Shown here: piece after piece, positions 63,322-64,000 of the stretch
Position numbering within the stretch: the stretch's first letter is position 1
Layout: the number at the start of each line of letters is the position of its first letter
From: QKTW01 sp052161885
GTDB lineage: Bacteria > Bacteroidota > Bacteroidia > Chitinophagales > Chitinophagaceae
Direction: 5' to 3'
NCBI GenBank assembly: GCA_052161885.1
Contig: CP197396.1
Span: 1,922,001-1,986,000, forward strand
Length of the DNA stretch: 64,000 nt
The notes under the pieces: generated by a model
Told to the model about the DNA's origin: nothing
What the model saw: the letters and a program-made list of their open reading frames with translations, nothing else
Databases searched by the model: none
Translations under genes and position numbers: made by a program

Positions 63322-64000
63322 TCATGCATAAGCATAGTCGCTGAGGTACTCATAATACGACGTCAGCTTACCATCTTCACAGATAGTGGCCCTGCGTATG
63401 ATGTCGCTATTGCCATCCAACAGCTCATTGAGCACATATTTTTCAAAATGCACACCAAAATACTGGGAAGCATCACGGGGCAGCTCATTGGGCAGGTTAT
63501 CCACCGCCATTACATCAATAATATCTTTGGTATCCTGGAAAGGTGCGGCACGCTGCAACGTTTTGCGGCTGATGCCATACACGGGATCGGCAATGGTAGA
63601 TGAGCCTATATTGATAGGAACGGAGCCGTCAATATCGCAGGTAATATCTGAGATAACGCTGATACGCCAGTCATTGCGCTGCACGTCCTGCTTTTCAAAC
63701 AGGCGGGCAATATGTCCGTCCCAGTAAATACCGTTCATCAATATATCAGTCTGCGATACATACTGCGAAAACAGGCATTTATACGCTTCGGGATTGGCAT
63801 GAAAATCATCCCGGTGAAACAGATCGTTGTCTTTACGGGCATACAGGGCACTGCCTTTCAGGTGGGTATATACCGGGTATTCGTACTGGTGCGTAAGAAA
63901 ATCTTCCGGCTCTACAGATTCAATATCCAGCTGTGTCATTACATCCAGCACACCGGCAGCCACCTTCCCGGAACCCGTTACTACAATTTTTATGTTGGGA
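63322..64000 (-). CDS. Saccharopine dehydrogenase-like oxidoreductase, partial
   Basis: The frame runs off the right edge; about 226 residues of the C-terminal part are visible. Reading it from the edge gives NIKIVVTGSGKVAAGVLDVM, a Rossmann-type Gly-rich loop, then ISDITCDIDGSVPI, ADPVYGI and a tail ending SDYAYA. The pattern fits the saccharopine dehydrogenase/lysine-ketoglutarate reductase family, in the alanine-dehydrogenase-like superfamily. These bind NAD(P)H and act on amino acids joined to keto acids. The N-terminal half is outside the window, so exact substrate is not known. Confidence 0.8.
   Translation of the reverse strand, partial: PNIKIVVTGSGKVAAGVLDVMTQLDIESVEPEDFLTHQYEYPVYTHLKGSALYARKDNDLFHRDDFHANPEAYKCLFSQYVSQTDILMNGIYWDGHIARLFEKQDVQRNDWRISVISDITCDIDGSVPINIGSSTIADPVYGISRKTLQRAAPFQDTKDIIDVMAVDNLPNELPRDASQYFGVHFEKYVLNELLDGNSDIIRRATICEDGKLTSYYEYLSDYAYA

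Noticed and set aside
63122..63325. Minus-strand open frame of 67 codons
   Set aside because: It covers the dispersed repeat copy B and has no start context or family resemblance.

Overview
The window looks like chromosomal DNA from a member of the Bacteroidota, most probably Chitinophagaceae-like. This is inferred from several signs: three proteins with type IX secretion (T9SS) C-terminal sorting domains, families typical of this phylum (DUF3667, DUF4421, DUF6526, GLPGLI-like), starts without Shine-Dalgarno sites, and repeated TAnnTTTG -7 promoter elements. No CRISPR array, rRNA, complete insertion sequence, prophage or integrase was seen.

Region 1 (1-17.7 kb) is the most distinctive part: a Tc (ABC-type) toxin-complex locus on the minus strand. 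A giant TcA-type subunit (3995 aa) is followed by a TcB-type subunit with an SpvB/TcaC N-terminus, which runs off the left edge. The TcA carries an atypical N-terminus and, after the TcB-binding region and a Gly/Ser/Thr linker, three tandem LamG/concanavalin-like domains. A hairpin sits between the two toxin genes. A MarR regulator is divergent from the toxin genes. The same 17-bp palindromic site lies upstream of marR (in the toxin/marR divergent region) and upstream of the following UspA gene, which suggests one small regulon.

Region 2 (17.8-25.9 kb) has a TPR histidine kinase convergent with its likely NarL/LuxR response regulator, an HMA-domain protein paired with an outer-membrane barrel, a YiaA-like protein, a large LamG/T9SS surface protein and a tRNA-Arg(CCG) with a strong terminator.

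Region 3 (25.9-43.3 kb) is mostly housekeeping and accessory metabolism: tsaD-trmN6, a MATE exporter, a GT-C-like membrane protein, a Bax-inhibitor-1 protein, pruA, GNAT acetyltransferases, DUF1572, an NTF2-like protein with ilvE, and an EamA exporter divergent from a MocR-type regulator.

Region 4 (43.4-54.8 kb) has a HAD phosphatase, a frameshifted lipoprotein, an unrecognised two-gene operon, a Crp/Fnr regulator, a pair of M16 peptidases of which only the first keeps HxxEH, an ELWxxDGT-repeat T9SS protein and a decayed coiled-coil repeat gene.

Region 5 (55-64 kb) has a PLP-dependent histidine decarboxylase divergent from an Lrp regulator, a lipoprotein esterase, a metallophosphoesterase, aspS, small conserved genes, two copies of a dispersed repeat, and the C-terminal part of a saccharopine-dehydrogenase-like enzyme cut by the right edge.

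Several annotated starts are moved downstream of the longest open frame, where the longest frame begins with TTG and a better ATG follows.
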